Shown here in pieces: positions 7,156 through 15,769 of a stretch of DNA of 21,103 nucleotides (positions within the stretch are counted from its first letter, which is position 1; every line of letters starts with the position of its first letter). This DNA is from Pseudomonadota bacterium (GTDB lineage: Bacteria; Pseudomonadota; Gammaproteobacteria; Pseudomonadales; Azotimanducaceae). A program made the position numbers and the translations under genes. The notes beneath the pieces are model-generated. The model saw only the letters and a program-made list of their open reading frames with translations, was not told where the DNA came from and did no database searches. The stretch lies in assembly GCA_027622495.1 (NCBI GenBank), contig JAQBYL010000014.1, positions 1 to 21,103 on the forward strand, written 5' to 3'.

Positions 7156-9879
7156 ATGGTGACGCAAAAGCAGGTAAACGACAAACCCGTAGTCCTTGTG
7201 GATGGCTCGTCCTACCTGTTCCGGGCTTATCATGCGTTGCCCGAACTCAAGACCACCACGGGCCTGCACACCGGTGCCATCAGAGGCGTGATCGGCATGT
7301 TCCGCAAGCTTGCGAAAGACTATCCCGACAGTCCGATCGTTGCGGTCTTTGACGCCAAGGGCAAAACATTCCGGAACGATCTGTACAGCGCCTACAAGGC
7401 TAATCGTCCGCCCATGCCGGATGATCTTCGCGAACAGATTGCGCCCATACACCAGATCATAAAGGCGATGGGTCTGCCGCTTTTGGTGGTTGAAGGGGTG
7501 GAGGCTGATGACGTGATCGGCACCCTGGCGCAGCAGGCGACCTTGAGTGCGCGGGAGACGGTCATCTCCACCGGCGACAAAGACATGGCGCAGCTGGTCA
7601 GCGAGCATGTCACGCTGGTGAATACCATGACCGAGGTGTTGATGGATCGCGCCGGTGTGGTGGCTAAGTTCGGGATCCCACCGGAACGGATCGTCGACTA
7701 TCTGGCGTTGATGGGCGACACCTCCGACAACATTCCCGGCGTGCCCAAAGTGGGGCCGAAGACCGCTACCAAATGGCTGGTCGAGTATGGCGACCTGGAT
7801 GCGATCATGACCCGGGCGGCAGAGATCAAAGGCAAGGTGGGCGAAAGCCTGCGCAATGTCCTGACTCAACTCCCCCTGTCGCGCCAGTTGGCCACCATCA
7901 AAACCGATGTCGATCTGGATGTGCATATCGATTCAATCGAAAACGCCGCACCTGACGAGGCTGGCCTGCGTGAGTGGTTTGAGCGTTTGGAGTTCAAAGC
8001 CTGGATGGAGGAGGTTGGCAGGGTCGATGGTCCCGTGCACCCGGTGGCAGCCCCCTTGCCTGAACTCAAGGGTCGCGACTACGAATGTGTTGTTGATGAG
8101 GCAGGCCTTGAACGCTGGGTGCAGGTGTTGAAGAGCGCAACACTGATTGCTGTTGATACCGAAACCACCAGTGTGGATTACATGGTGGCCGACCTGGTGG
8201 GTTTCTCGTTTGCTACGCAAGCGGGCAAAGCGGCCTATGTGCCGGTGGGACACAGCTACGTCGGTGCGCCGGATCAGCTCAGTCTGTCCATGGTGCTGGC
8301 CAGGCTCAAGCCCCTGCTCGAAGATCCGGCTGTGCGTAAAGTCGGCCAGAACCTGAAATACGATATGAGCGTTCTCAGCCGCTATGGCATCGATCTCAAA
8401 GGGATCGCCTTCGATACCATGCTCGAATCCTATGTGCTCAACAGCGTAGGCAGTCGCCACAATATGGATGCGCTGGCGCAGAAGTATCTGGGCGTAAAAA
8501 CCATCAGCTTCGAAGACATCGCTGGTAAGGGGGTCAAGCAACTGACCTTTGACCAGATCCCGCTGGATCAGGCGGCAGAATATGCGGCGGAAGACGCGGA
8601 TATCACCCTGCAGCTGCACCATGCCCTGTGGCCTCAGATCGAAGCGCAGCCGAGGCTTAAAACGCTTTTTGAGACCATCGAACTGCCTCTGGTTGACGTC
8701 CTTTCGCGGGTTGAACGTACCGGTGCGCTGGTGGACGGCGGGTTGCTCGATGAACAGAGCCGCGAGTTTGCCCAGCGTATGGAGGTTCTGACCCGCAAAG
8801 CCTTTGATCTGGCCGGTGAGGAGTTCAACCTCGACAGCCCCAAACAACTGCAGGCGATCTTTTTTGACAAGCTTGGGTTGCCGGTGCTGAAGAAAACCCC
8901 CGGTGGCCAGCCGTCCACGGCGGAACCGGTGCTGGTTGACCTGGCTCGCGACTACGAGTTGCCCAGCACCATTTTAGAATATCGGTCGCTGGCCAAGTTG
9001 AAATCAACTTACACCGACAAACTGCCGCTGCAGATCAATCAGCGAACAGGCCGGGTGCATACCTCCTATCACCAGGCGGTTGCTGCCACCGGGCGGCTTT
9101 CGTCCACCGACCCGAACCTGCAGAACATCCCCATCCGCAACGCCGATGGTCGGCGCATCCGCCAGGCGTTCGTTGCACCGTCAGGTCACTGCATCCTGGC
9201 TGCCGACTATTCACAGATTGAACTGCGTATCATGGCGCACCTTTCTGGTGACGCCGGCCTCAACACCGCGTTTGCCAACAACCAGGACATTCATCGATCC
9301 ACGGCGGCAGAAGTGTTTGGTCTGGGTCTGGAGGAGGTCAGCGATGAACAGCGGCGCTCGGCCAAGGCCATCAACTTCGGCCTGATCTACGGCATGAGTG
9401 CCTTTGGCCTTGCGCGCAACCTGAACATTTCCCGAACCCTGGCGGCCGATTACATCGACCGATATTTCGATCGGTATCCAGGGGTGGCGCAATACATGGA
9501 GCAAACGCGGGCACTTGCTCGGGAACAGGGCTATGTTGAAACCGTGTATGGCCGGCGCCTGTATCTGCCGGAGATCAATGCCCGTAATGCTCAGCGCCGC
9601 CAGGCTGCCGAGAGAGCGGCGATCAATGCCCCGATGCAGGGTACCGCGGCCGACATCATCAAGCGGGCGATGCTGGATGTGGATCGCTGGCTAACCCACG
9701 CCGACACAGACGCCGTCATGATCATGCAGGTACATGATGAACTGGTGTTTGAAGTCATCGAAGCCGAGGTCCCCACCCTCAGTGACCAGGTTCGCAAGTT
9801 GATGAGCGGGGCCGCCGATCTGAGTGTCGCGCTGGTTGTCGACATTGGTGTGGGCGCCAACTGGGATCAGGCTCACTGA
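7156..9879 (+). CDS. polA: DNA polymerase I
   Basis: A 907-residue family A polymerase for Okazaki-fragment processing and excision repair. The 5'-3' exonuclease domain (about 1-290) has DGSSYLFRAYHALP, AVFDAKGKTFR, GVEADDVIGTLA, STGDKDMAQL and MGDTSDNIPGVPKVGPKTA. The 3'-5' exonuclease (about 320-500) is active by sequence: Asp334 and Glu336 in AVDTETTS, then KVGQNLKYDMSVL and YAAEDADITLQ. The polymerase domain has motif A ADYSQIELRIMAHLSGD (Asp684), motif B RSAKAINFGLIYGMSAFG and motif C QVHDELVFEV (Asp861, Glu862). The catalytic positions run a constant ~21 behind E. coli numbering, matching the total length (907 vs 928). Start ATG 7156 has only a poor ribosome-binding site. It converges on engB with 36 bp between stops, in which I see no strong terminator. 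Confidence 0.99.
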   Translation: MVTQKQVNDKPVVLVDGSSYLFRAYHALPELKTTTGLHTGAIRGVIGMFRKLAKDYPDSPIVAVFDAKGKTFRNDLYSAYKANRPPMPDDLREQIAPIHQIIKAMGLPLLVVEGVEADDVIGTLAQQATLSARETVISTGDKDMAQLVSEHVTLVNTMTEVLMDRAGVVAKFGIPPERIVDYLALMGDTSDNIPGVPKVGPKTATKWLVEYGDLDAIMTRAAEIKGKVGESLRNVLTQLPLSRQLATIKTDVDLDVHIDSIENAAPDEAGLREWFERLEFKAWMEEVGRVDGPVHPVAAPLPELKGRDYECVVDEAGLERWVQVLKSATLIAVDTETTSVDYMVADLVGFSFATQAGKAAYVPVGHSYVGAPDQLSLSMVLARLKPLLEDPAVRKVGQNLKYDMSVLSRYGIDLKGIAFDTMLESYVLNSVGSRHNMDALAQKYLGVKTISFEDIAGKGVKQLTFDQIPLDQAAEYAAEDADITLQLHHALWPQIEAQPRLKTLFETIELPLVDVLSRVERTGALVDGGLLDEQSREFAQRMEVLTRKAFDLAGEEFNLDSPKQLQAIFFDKLGLPVLKKTPGGQPSTAEPVLVDLARDYELPSTILEYRSLAKLKSTYTDKLPLQINQRTGRVHTSYHQAVAATGRLSSTDPNLQNIPIRNADGRRIRQAFVAPSGHCILAADYSQIELRIMAHLSGDAGLNTAFANNQDIHRSTAAEVFGLGLEEVSDEQRRSAKAINFGLIYGMSAFGLARNLNISRTLAADYIDRYFDRYPGVAQYMEQTRALAREQGYVETVYGRRLYLPEINARNAQRRQAAERAAINAPMQGTAADIIKRAMLDVDRWLTHADTDAVMIMQVHDELVFEVIEAEVPTLSDQVRKLMSGAADLSVALVVDIGVGANWDQAH

Positions 9880-9915
9880 CGCTGAACTCAGCCAGGCTTG
9901 CACAAATATAAAGGC

Positions 9916-10572
9916 CTATGGCGTGAGTGAGTGGTCACTTTTAAACGCGGGGGGCGCATCGAGCCAGCTTAACAATCGCGCAATCAAGTCATCCTGACCA
10001 AGCCCGGTCTGGGCTGAGTACAGCTGGATGGTGACCGTCGGCGTGGCAAGAGCGGCAACCGCCTGATTGAGTGCCTGCTTCTGGGGTCCAAATTTCAGCT
10101 TGTCAGCCTTATTGAGCAGGATGTGCAGCGGGATCTCGGATTCTTGGGCCCAGTTGATCAGGTCGAGATCCAGCGGCTGGCCTGGATGGCGGATGTCGGT
10201 CACCATGACCACGCCAACCAGTGGATCGCGGTTGGCCAGATAGTGGTTCACTGATTGTTGCCACTTGATCTGGCTACTGCGGCCAGCCTTGGCAAAACCA
10301 TAGCCGGGTAAGTCCACCAGCGTGCCTTGCAGGCTCATGCCCGGGACGATCAGCTTGAAGAAGTTGAGTAGTTGGGTCCGGCCCGGGGTTTTGCTGACCT
10401 TGGCGGTGCGGCGGTTGCCGCTCAGCTGGTTCAGAACCGATGATTTTCCGGCATTGGAGCGCCCCGCAATAGCAACTTCGGGTCCTTGCGCGCTCGGACA
10501 GTGTTTGAGATCGGGTGCGCTTGCGATAAATTCAAGCGTCAGCCGCTTTAGGTTATTAGTCGGATGATTCAT
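9916..10572 (-). CDS. engB: Ribosome-assembly GTPase EngB/YihA (YsxC)
   Basis: A 218-residue GTP-binding protein needed for large ribosomal subunit assembly. The G motifs are all visible: G1 GRSNAGKSSVLN, the switch segment KTPGRTQLLNFF, G3 VDLPGYGFAKAG, G4 LLNKADKL and a G5-like YSAQTGLG. TDIRHPGQPLDLD lies between G3 and G4 and is typical of this family. Start ATG 10572 is preferred; a TTG at 10584 in the same frame would add four residues and has no better ribosome-binding site. The position beside polA and divergent from cytochrome c4 is the conserved pseudomonad arrangement. The C-terminus ends in a short, probably disordered tail (FKSDHSLTP). Confidence 0.97.
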   Translation of the reverse strand: MNHPTNNLKRLTLEFIASAPDLKHCPSAQGPEVAIAGRSNAGKSSVLNQLSGNRRTAKVSKTPGRTQLLNFFKLIVPGMSLQGTLVDLPGYGFAKAGRSSQIKWQQSVNHYLANRDPLVGVVMVTDIRHPGQPLDLDLINWAQESEIPLHILLNKADKLKFGPQKQALNQAVAALATPTVTIQLYSAQTGLGQDDLIARLLSWLDAPPAFKSDHSLTP

Positions 10573-10691
10573 GTTGCTATACAATTCGCGCGCCGGATTG
10601 GGCGCGATCAGGTCAAGCCAGTGTACCTGATTGATCCAGACGAATGATCCGGCAACAACAACAAAGCCTAGAAGAAGTTAAAGGGAGTCGC
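10573..10691. promoter_or_regulatory. Divergent intergenic region engB / cytochrome c4
   Basis: These 119 bp must hold the start signals for both genes. On the plus strand AAGGGAG (10681-10687), 4 nt before ATG 10692, is a good ribosome-binding site and excludes the earlier in-frame ATG at 10644. For engB the minus strand has TTGACC and, close to the gene, TATAGC. They are about 29 bp apart, too far to form one promoter, so I cannot define a promoter on either strand. Confidence 0.4.
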
Positions 10692-11336
10692 ATGCGCGCC
10701 ATACGAAGGTCAATTTCATCAATGATCACGGTTGTTCTCGTCGCCACCTGCGGCTGGTTTTCGGGCCCCGCACACAGCGCCGGGGATGCGACTGCAGGAA
10801 AGAACATGGCGTTGGCCTGCAGCGCCTGCCATGGCGCCGACGGGGCCACAGGTCTTGATCCAACCTATCCGAACCTTGCCGGTCAGAATGAGCGCTACCT
10901 GCTGCGGCAGTTGGAAATGATTCAAAGCGGCGAACGCCCGATTCTGTTGATGACCGGCCAACTCAACGGCAAGTCGACTCAGGATCTCGAAAATCTGGCT
11001 GCCTACTATGCGTCTCTGCCCGGCAAGATCGGTCAGGCCGAGGGCACCGATGAAGCACTCGAGAGCGCGGCGTCCATCTACCGGGGCGGGATCGCCCGCA
11101 AAGGGGTGGCGGCGTGTTCGGCCTGTCATTCGCCCACCGGTGGCGGCAACTCACCGGCCGGTTTCCCACGCATCAGCGGTCAACCCGCTGCCTATACAAA
11201 AACGCAACTGACCGCGTATCGTGAAGACACCCGGACCACAGACGGTGAATACGGGGGCATGATGCGCGATGTCGCGGAAGGCCTTACCGACACAGAGATT
11301 GCGACCATTGCCGACTATCTGCAGGGTCTGCACTGA
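10692..11336 (+). CDS. Cytochrome c4 (periplasmic diheme c-type cytochrome)
   Basis: A 214-residue exported protein with two covalently bound hemes that carries electrons in the periplasm, typically to terminal oxidases. The signal peptide has a charged start (MRAIRRS), a hydrophobic core and a probable cleavage at about residue 30 (AHSA before GDATAGK). The two CxxCH heme sites are Cys43-Cys46-His47 (CSACHG) and Cys142-Cys145-His146 (CSACHS), about 100 residues apart, showing the duplicated c4 fold. Methionines in PILLMTGQLN and YGGMMRDVAEGL are the likely sixth ligands of each heme. dsbA follows 55 nt downstream. In this family heme attachment is periplasmic, so a DsbA neighbour is sensible but not required. 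It may feed the oxidase whose assembly genes open the window; that link is inference. Confidence 0.95.
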   Translation: MRAIRRSISSMITVVLVATCGWFSGPAHSAGDATAGKNMALACSACHGADGATGLDPTYPNLAGQNERYLLRQLEMIQSGERPILLMTGQLNGKSTQDLENLAAYYASLPGKIGQAEGTDEALESAASIYRGGIARKGVAACSACHSPTGGGNSPAGFPRISGQPAAYTKTQLTAYREDTRTTDGEYGGMMRDVAEGLTDTEIATIADYLQGLH

Positions 11337-11376
11337 AACCAATCGTTCCCTGCGGTGGTCCAAGCTCATCAGTTGT

Positions 11377-11383
11377 GAAGGAG
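11377..11383 (+). promoter_or_regulatory. Strong ribosome-binding site of dsbA
   Basis: GAAGGAG lies 8 nt before GTG 11392, an optimal distance. It supports the GTG as start over the later in-frame GTG at 11404. Confidence 0.6.
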
Positions 11384-11391
11384 AAGGTTAA

Positions 11392-12069
11392 GTGCAAGCA
11401 GTAGTGTCCGCTAACAGATCCAGGCTCTGTGGTGTGTTCAGGCTTTCTGTGGGTCTGTTGCTTGCTTTGATGGTGCCGGGTCTGCACGCCGAAACCTGGC
11501 AGGCGGGTGAACACTACGAGGTTCTTCAGGTACCGGTGAAGACCAACGACCCGGATCGGGTAGAGGTTGTCGAAGTGTTCTCTTATGCGTGCATCCATTG
11601 TTACAACCTCGACCCGGCGATCGAAGCCTGGGCATCGCGTCAGGATTCCGGCGTTGAATTCCGTCGGGTACCGGCTATTTTCAGCGAGATGTGGGCGCAC
11701 TTTGCTCAGGCGTACTTTACCGCCCAGGTGCTGGATGTCGAAGACCAGGTACACACGCCGCTATTCCGCGCAATCCATCAGCAGGGCGTTGATCTGACAA
11801 CGGTTGCCAGTATGGCCACCCTGTTTCAGGAAGTTGCCGGGGTCGATCCCGAGGAATTCAAATCCGTGTTTGAATCTTTTGCCGTGCGTGGCCGGGTTCA
11901 GCAGGCGCAGGCACGCACCCGTGCGTACCGCGTGAGTGGGGTCCCCACGATCATAGTGAATGGCAAATTCCGACTCGATGCGCAGATGGCCGGTGGCAAC
12001 CCGGAAATGCTTGAACTGGTTGACCATCTGATCGAGAGCGAACGCAGCGTTTCCGCCGCAGGCAGCTAG
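11392..12069 (+). CDS. dsbA: Thiol:disulfide interchange protein DsbA
   Basis: A 225-residue periplasmic oxidoreductase that introduces disulfide bonds into exported proteins. The signal peptide has a hydrophobic core LSVGLLLALMVPG and probable cleavage after residue 33 (GLHA before ETW). The active site is in EVFSYACIHCYNLDP: Cys67-Ile-His-Cys70. The CxHC pattern is kept, but the residue after the first Cys is Ile instead of the Pro of E. coli CPHC. The cis-proline loop SGVPTIIVNGKF is intact, and the helical insertion lies between. Start GTG 11392 is supported by a strong ribosome-binding site. The next gene starts 2 nt after the stop, so the two are probably co-transcribed. The c4-dsbA-EEP order matches Pseudomonas. 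Confidence 0.95.
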   Translation: MQAVVSANRSRLCGVFRLSVGLLLALMVPGLHAETWQAGEHYEVLQVPVKTNDPDRVEVVEVFSYACIHCYNLDPAIEAWASRQDSGVEFRRVPAIFSEMWAHFAQAYFTAQVLDVEDQVHTPLFRAIHQQGVDLTTVASMATLFQEVAGVDPEEFKSVFESFAVRGRVQQAQARTRAYRVSGVPTIIVNGKFRLDAQMAGGNPEMLELVDHLIESERSVSAAGS

Positions 12070-12071
12070 AA

Positions 12072-12983
12072 ATGCTGGATAGAGCACATTCTCCTAACCC
12101 GGCCGGCGCTAGACTCAGAAGAAGGGCCGGGGAACAAAATGCGATGTTGGCATGGGCAAAACGCGGGACAAGTGCAGGCGAGCGATTCGAAACTGTTGCA
12201 CCCGTCGTCAACCTGCGCTCAGTTCGCGCCCCAACCGAAGTCACCCTCGCCCCCCTGAAGCTCCTCACCTTTAACATCCAGGTCGGGATCAAAACCACCA
12301 AGTATCGTCAGTACGTCACCAAGGGCTGGAAGCACGTTCTACCCAACGGGAGCAGAGCCAACAACTTAAGACGGATCGCTGATCTGGTCGCCGATTATGA
12401 TCTGGTTGCCCTTCAGGAAATCGACGCTGGCAGCCTGCGAAGCGGCTTCGTCAACCAGGTGGAGTATCTGGCCGATCGAGCTCAGTTTCCGTACTGGTAT
12501 GCGCAACTCAATCGAGATCTGGGACCCCTCGCCCAGCACGGCAACGGGGTGCTCTCCAGAGTCCGGCCCACCGGTATCGAAGACCACAAACTGCCTGGTG
12601 CGATCCCCGGACGCGGAGCCATCTTTCTGCGGGTTCCTTACGCCGGGGTCGAAGTCCTGCTGGTGCTTCTGCATCTTTCCCTTGGCGGTCGATCGCGTCT
12701 GGCGCAACTTGAATATGTGCGGGAACAGATCGCCGGTGAAAAGCATGTGGTGGTCATGGGCGACATGAACACACCACACAAAGGCCTGATGGCGGGTTCG
12801 CCGCTGGCGGATATCGATCTTCAGCCTGCCCTTCCGGCTCAGGCCACTTACCCGGCCTGGCGCCCGGAGCTCTCGCTTGATCACATTCTGGCATCCCCGA
12901 CTCTGCAGATCGACGACGCGCAGGTTCTGAATTGCCGGTTGTCTGATCACCTGCCGCTGGCAGTTACCCTGACGCTCGCCTGA
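12072..12983 (+). CDS. Endonuclease/exonuclease/phosphatase (EEP) family protein
   Basis: A 303-residue Mg-dependent hydrolase of the EEP fold (relatives of DNase I, exonuclease III and inositol phosphatases). The substrate is unknown. Fold motifs in order are KLLTFNIQVGI (about residue 62), ALQEIDAGSLRSG (metal-binding Glu), the QHGNGVLSR segment, LLVLLHLSLGGRSR (catalytic His region), VMGDMNTPH (Asp-Asn pair), LSLDHILAS and the C-terminal catalytic LSDHLPLAV. The catalytic set looks complete. No signal peptide is evident. The first ~60 residues before the domain are Arg/Ala-rich and weakly constrained, so ATG 12144 (280 residues) is a possible alternative start; neither start has a clear ribosome-binding site. 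It follows dsbA by 2 nt, as in Pseudomonas, but no functional link to disulfide formation is known to me. Confidence 0.87.
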   Translation: MLDRAHSPNPAGARLRRRAGEQNAMLAWAKRGTSAGERFETVAPVVNLRSVRAPTEVTLAPLKLLTFNIQVGIKTTKYRQYVTKGWKHVLPNGSRANNLRRIADLVADYDLVALQEIDAGSLRSGFVNQVEYLADRAQFPYWYAQLNRDLGPLAQHGNGVLSRVRPTGIEDHKLPGAIPGRGAIFLRVPYAGVEVLLVLLHLSLGGRSRLAQLEYVREQIAGEKHVVVMGDMNTPHKGLMAGSPLADIDLQPALPAQATYPAWRPELSLDHILASPTLQIDDAQVLNCRLSDHLPLAVTLTLA

Positions 12984-13045
12984 TCTGAAGCTTTACTCGC
13001 ACTACGTCACGGCGTTAGTTTGGGCGCGGTTTGCGTTTGCTGGTA

Positions 13046-13065
13046 GTGAGGGGAAGTGAGGGGAA
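13046..13065 (+). repeat. Tandem 10-bp repeat carrying a duplicated Shine-Dalgarno sequence before aceE
   Basis: GTGAGGGGAA occurs twice in direct succession (13046-13055 and 13056-13065) and is followed by GTGATGG, the start of a third copy that runs into the aceE start codon. Each copy holds AGGGG; the second is 5 nt from ATG 13069. GTG 13066 in the same frame is only 2 nt away, so ATG 13069 is the better start. Confidence 0.85.
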
Positions 13066-13068
13066 GTG

Positions 13069-15765
13069 ATGGCAGAGCGCGTAGAGAGGCCTGACAAGCC
13101 CACTCAAAAAAAGGCGCAGATCAATCAGCCGGACTGGGTCGAAGAGCGGACCGAATGGCTCGACGCGATCGATGACGTTCTTAAACACCACGGCCCCGAC
13201 GAAGCCAGAGAACTCGTGAGCGTCCTTCGCGAACACCTCATCCGGCGCGGCCTTGAGCTCACCGAAACAACGCTGAATACGCCTTACAAGAACACCATCA
13301 GTCTGGACGATCAGCCCGCCTATCCTGGCGATATCGACATCGAAACGCGCATTGCCAACGTCATCCGCTGGAATGCGGTTGCCATGGTGCTTAACGCCTA
13401 CGACAACGGTTCGGGCGTCGGTGGCCATATCGCCACTTATCTGTCTGCGGCGACCATGATGGAGGTTGGCTTTAATCACATCTTCCGGGTTGGCGGTGCA
13501 AGCTACGGCGGTGATCAGGTGCATTTTCAGGCCCACACCGCGCCTGGCGTGTATGCCCGGGCGTTTCTGGAAGATCGGCTGACCGAAGCAAATCTGCGTA
13601 ACTACCGGCGGGAACTTGCCGTGGAAGGCGGCCTGCCCTCTTATCCGCATCCCCGCCGTTTGCCATGGTTCTGGCAGATGCCCACCGCCAGCATGGGTCT
13701 GTCCACGCCCAGTGCGATCTATCAGGCACGCTTTGCCAAATATCTGGAAAGTCGCGGTCTGAAACCAAAAAACGGCGGCAAGATCTGGGCCTTTATCGGC
13801 GATGGAGAAGCAGATGAGCCGGAAGTTCTTGGCACCATAAACATCGCCAGCCGCGAAGGGTTAGACAACCTGGTGCTGGTAGTGAACTGTAATCTGCAGC
13901 GCCTTGATGGACCTGTGCGCGGCAACGGTAAGATCATCCAGGAACTTGAGCGCTCCTTCCGTGGCGCCGCCTGGCATGTGATCAAGGTGATCTGGGGAGG
14001 AGGTTGGGATCCGCTGCTTGCGCGCGATGTGAACGGCGTGTTGCAAAGGCGCATGGAGCAGGCTGTTGATGGCGATTACCAGATGTACACAGTTTCATCT
14101 GGTGATGCGGTTCGTGAGCACTGGGTTGAACACACCCCCGAGCTCAAAGATCTGATGAAGACCATGACCGACGAAGAAGTCAGGTCGATCAAGCGGGGTG
14201 GTCAGGATCACCACAAAATTTATGCGGCCTTCGCACAGGCGGCCGCGTTGACCGGCAAGCCGTGCGTGATCCTGTCAAAGACGGTTAAGGGTGACGGCCT
14301 CGGCCCCGGTGTAGAGGGCCGCAATACGGTTCATCAGAAAAAACACCTGACATTCGATCAACGTCGGGACCTGGCCAAACGTCTGGGCATCCCGCTTTCT
14401 GATGACGATGTGATTGCAGCACGTTTCTACAAACCGGCCAATGACAGTGAAGAAATGCGCTACATGGCAGAGCGTCGGCAGGCCCTGGGTGGATCACTGC
14501 CGAGAAGGCAGGTTGAATGTGAGCGCCTGCTCGCCCCGGGTCTGGGCGTGTTTGATGACATGTTAAAAGGGTCAGAGCGCGCCGTCTCCACAACCATGGT
14601 TATGGTTCGCATACTTTCGCGCCTTCTGCGTGACAAGAATATCGGTCGGTATGTGGTTCCGATCGTGCCGGACGAAGCACGCACATTCGGCATGGATGGT
14701 CTGTTTCCTCAAGCGGGGATCTACTCACCAGCGGGCCAGAGATATCAGCCGGTTGATGCCGGCAGCCTTGCCCCGTACAAAGAATCCGAAGATGGGCAGA
14801 TCCTGCAGGAGGGGATCTGCGAGACTGGCGCGATGGCCTCCTTCATGGCAGCGGGATCGGCGTACGCTAACCATGGCCTTCCAATGATCCCGTTCTACAT
14901 CTTCTATTCCATGTTCGGTTTTCAACGGGTTGGAGACATGATCTGGGCCTGTGGCGACATGCTCTGCAAAGGCTTTCTGCTGGGTGGGACATCGGGTCGC
15001 ACAACGTTGAATGGCGAAGGCGTGCAACATCAGGATGGGCATTCACATCTGATCAGCAGCACGATCCCCAATCTGGTCAGCTATGACCCTGCCTTTGCAT
15101 TTGAACTCGCGTTGATCGTTCGGGATGGTATCCGTCGGATGTATCAGGAAATGGAAGACATCTTCTACTACCTGACGGTAACCAATCAGGCCTATCCCAT
15201 GCCTGCCATGCCTGCTGAACCCGGCCTCGAGGCGCAGGTCCTGAAAGGCATGTACCGCTTTACCGGTGATAAAGACGCCAGGGTAAACCTGTTTGGCAGC
15301 GGTGCGGTCATGGTAGAAGTGCTTGCGGCGGCGGCCGTGCTGCGCGCCGAAGGCATAGGCTGCAACGTGTGGAGCGTGACGAGCTACAGTCAACTCACAA
15401 GAGATGCGTTAGAGGTAGACCGCTTGCGTCTGCTCGATATCGATAAGGAACATCGGCCCTACCTCGAAACCCTTCTTGAAGGCCAGCAGGGCATCTTTGT
15501 GGCGACATCTGACTATCAGAAAATGGTGCCGTTGAGTATCTCGCCGTGGATCCCAGGTCCTTACTGTGTTCTGGGCACCGATGGCTTTGGTTTGTCAGAG
15601 GCGCGTGAAGATCTGCGCAAATACTTCGAAGTGTCATGCGAATGGATTGTGTTTGCCGCTTTGTCCACGCTGGCACAGAACAACTACATCCCCGCACAGC
15701 AGGCCCGCAACTATGCGAGCCTTGCAGGCCTGGACCTCACCAAGGCCGATCCGGCACTGCAGTAG
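13069..15765 (+). CDS. aceE: Pyruvate dehydrogenase E1 component, homodimeric type
   Basis: An 898-residue ThDP-dependent enzyme that decarboxylates pyruvate and passes the acetyl group to the E2 lipoyl domain in the cytoplasmic pyruvate dehydrogenase complex. Length is close to E. coli AceE (887). N-terminal signatures are YPGDIDIETRIANVIRWNA, GVGGHIATYLSAATM and HTAPGVYARAFLEDRLTE. The ThDP/Mg motif runs from IGDGEADEPE (Asp245) to VVNCNLQRLDGPVRGNGK (Asn275). RGGQDHHKIYAAF and the NTVHQKKH loop (counterpart of the mobile active-site His loop) are kept. The C-terminal half has VPDEARTFGMDGLF, FYIFYSMFGFQRVGDM and EGVQHQDGHSHL. No E2 (aceF) or E3 (lpd) gene is adjacent: the next gene, 91 bp on, is an envelope protein. 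Start choice is explained by the repeated ribosome-binding site upstream. Confidence 0.97.
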   Translation: MAERVERPDKPTQKKAQINQPDWVEERTEWLDAIDDVLKHHGPDEARELVSVLREHLIRRGLELTETTLNTPYKNTISLDDQPAYPGDIDIETRIANVIRWNAVAMVLNAYDNGSGVGGHIATYLSAATMMEVGFNHIFRVGGASYGGDQVHFQAHTAPGVYARAFLEDRLTEANLRNYRRELAVEGGLPSYPHPRRLPWFWQMPTASMGLSTPSAIYQARFAKYLESRGLKPKNGGKIWAFIGDGEADEPEVLGTINIASREGLDNLVLVVNCNLQRLDGPVRGNGKIIQELERSFRGAAWHVIKVIWGGGWDPLLARDVNGVLQRRMEQAVDGDYQMYTVSSGDAVREHWVEHTPELKDLMKTMTDEEVRSIKRGGQDHHKIYAAFAQAAALTGKPCVILSKTVKGDGLGPGVEGRNTVHQKKHLTFDQRRDLAKRLGIPLSDDDVIAARFYKPANDSEEMRYMAERRQALGGSLPRRQVECERLLAPGLGVFDDMLKGSERAVSTTMVMVRILSRLLRDKNIGRYVVPIVPDEARTFGMDGLFPQAGIYSPAGQRYQPVDAGSLAPYKESEDGQILQEGICETGAMASFMAAGSAYANHGLPMIPFYIFYSMFGFQRVGDMIWACGDMLCKGFLLGGTSGRTTLNGEGVQHQDGHSHLISSTIPNLVSYDPAFAFELALIVRDGIRRMYQEMEDIFYYLTVTNQAYPMPAMPAEPGLEAQVLKGMYRFTGDKDARVNLFGSGAVMVEVLAAAAVLRAEGIGCNVWSVTSYSQLTRDALEVDRLRLLDIDKEHRPYLETLLEGQQGIFVATSDYQKMVPLSISPWIPGPYCVLGTDGFGLSEAREDLRKYFEVSCEWIVFAALSTLAQNNYIPAQQARNYASLAGLDLTKADPALQ

Positions 15766-15769
15766 AAAA

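Noticed and set aside
7128..7184. Longer DUF2782 start reaching into polA
   Set aside because: It would place 19 extra residues before a good signal peptide and overlap polA; ATG 7127 gives a normal exported protein.
7933..8847. 304-codon minus-strand frame inside polA
   Set aside because: It is antisense to the conserved 3'-5' exonuclease region of polA and has no family signature.
9880..9915. Terminator between polA and engB
   Set aside because: Only a short AGGCCT palindrome is present; no stem with a T-run on either strand.
10576..10620. TTGACC and TATAGC as an engB promoter
   Set aside because: The two elements are about 29 bp apart, well beyond the usual 16-18 bp, and TATAGC is too close to the ATG.
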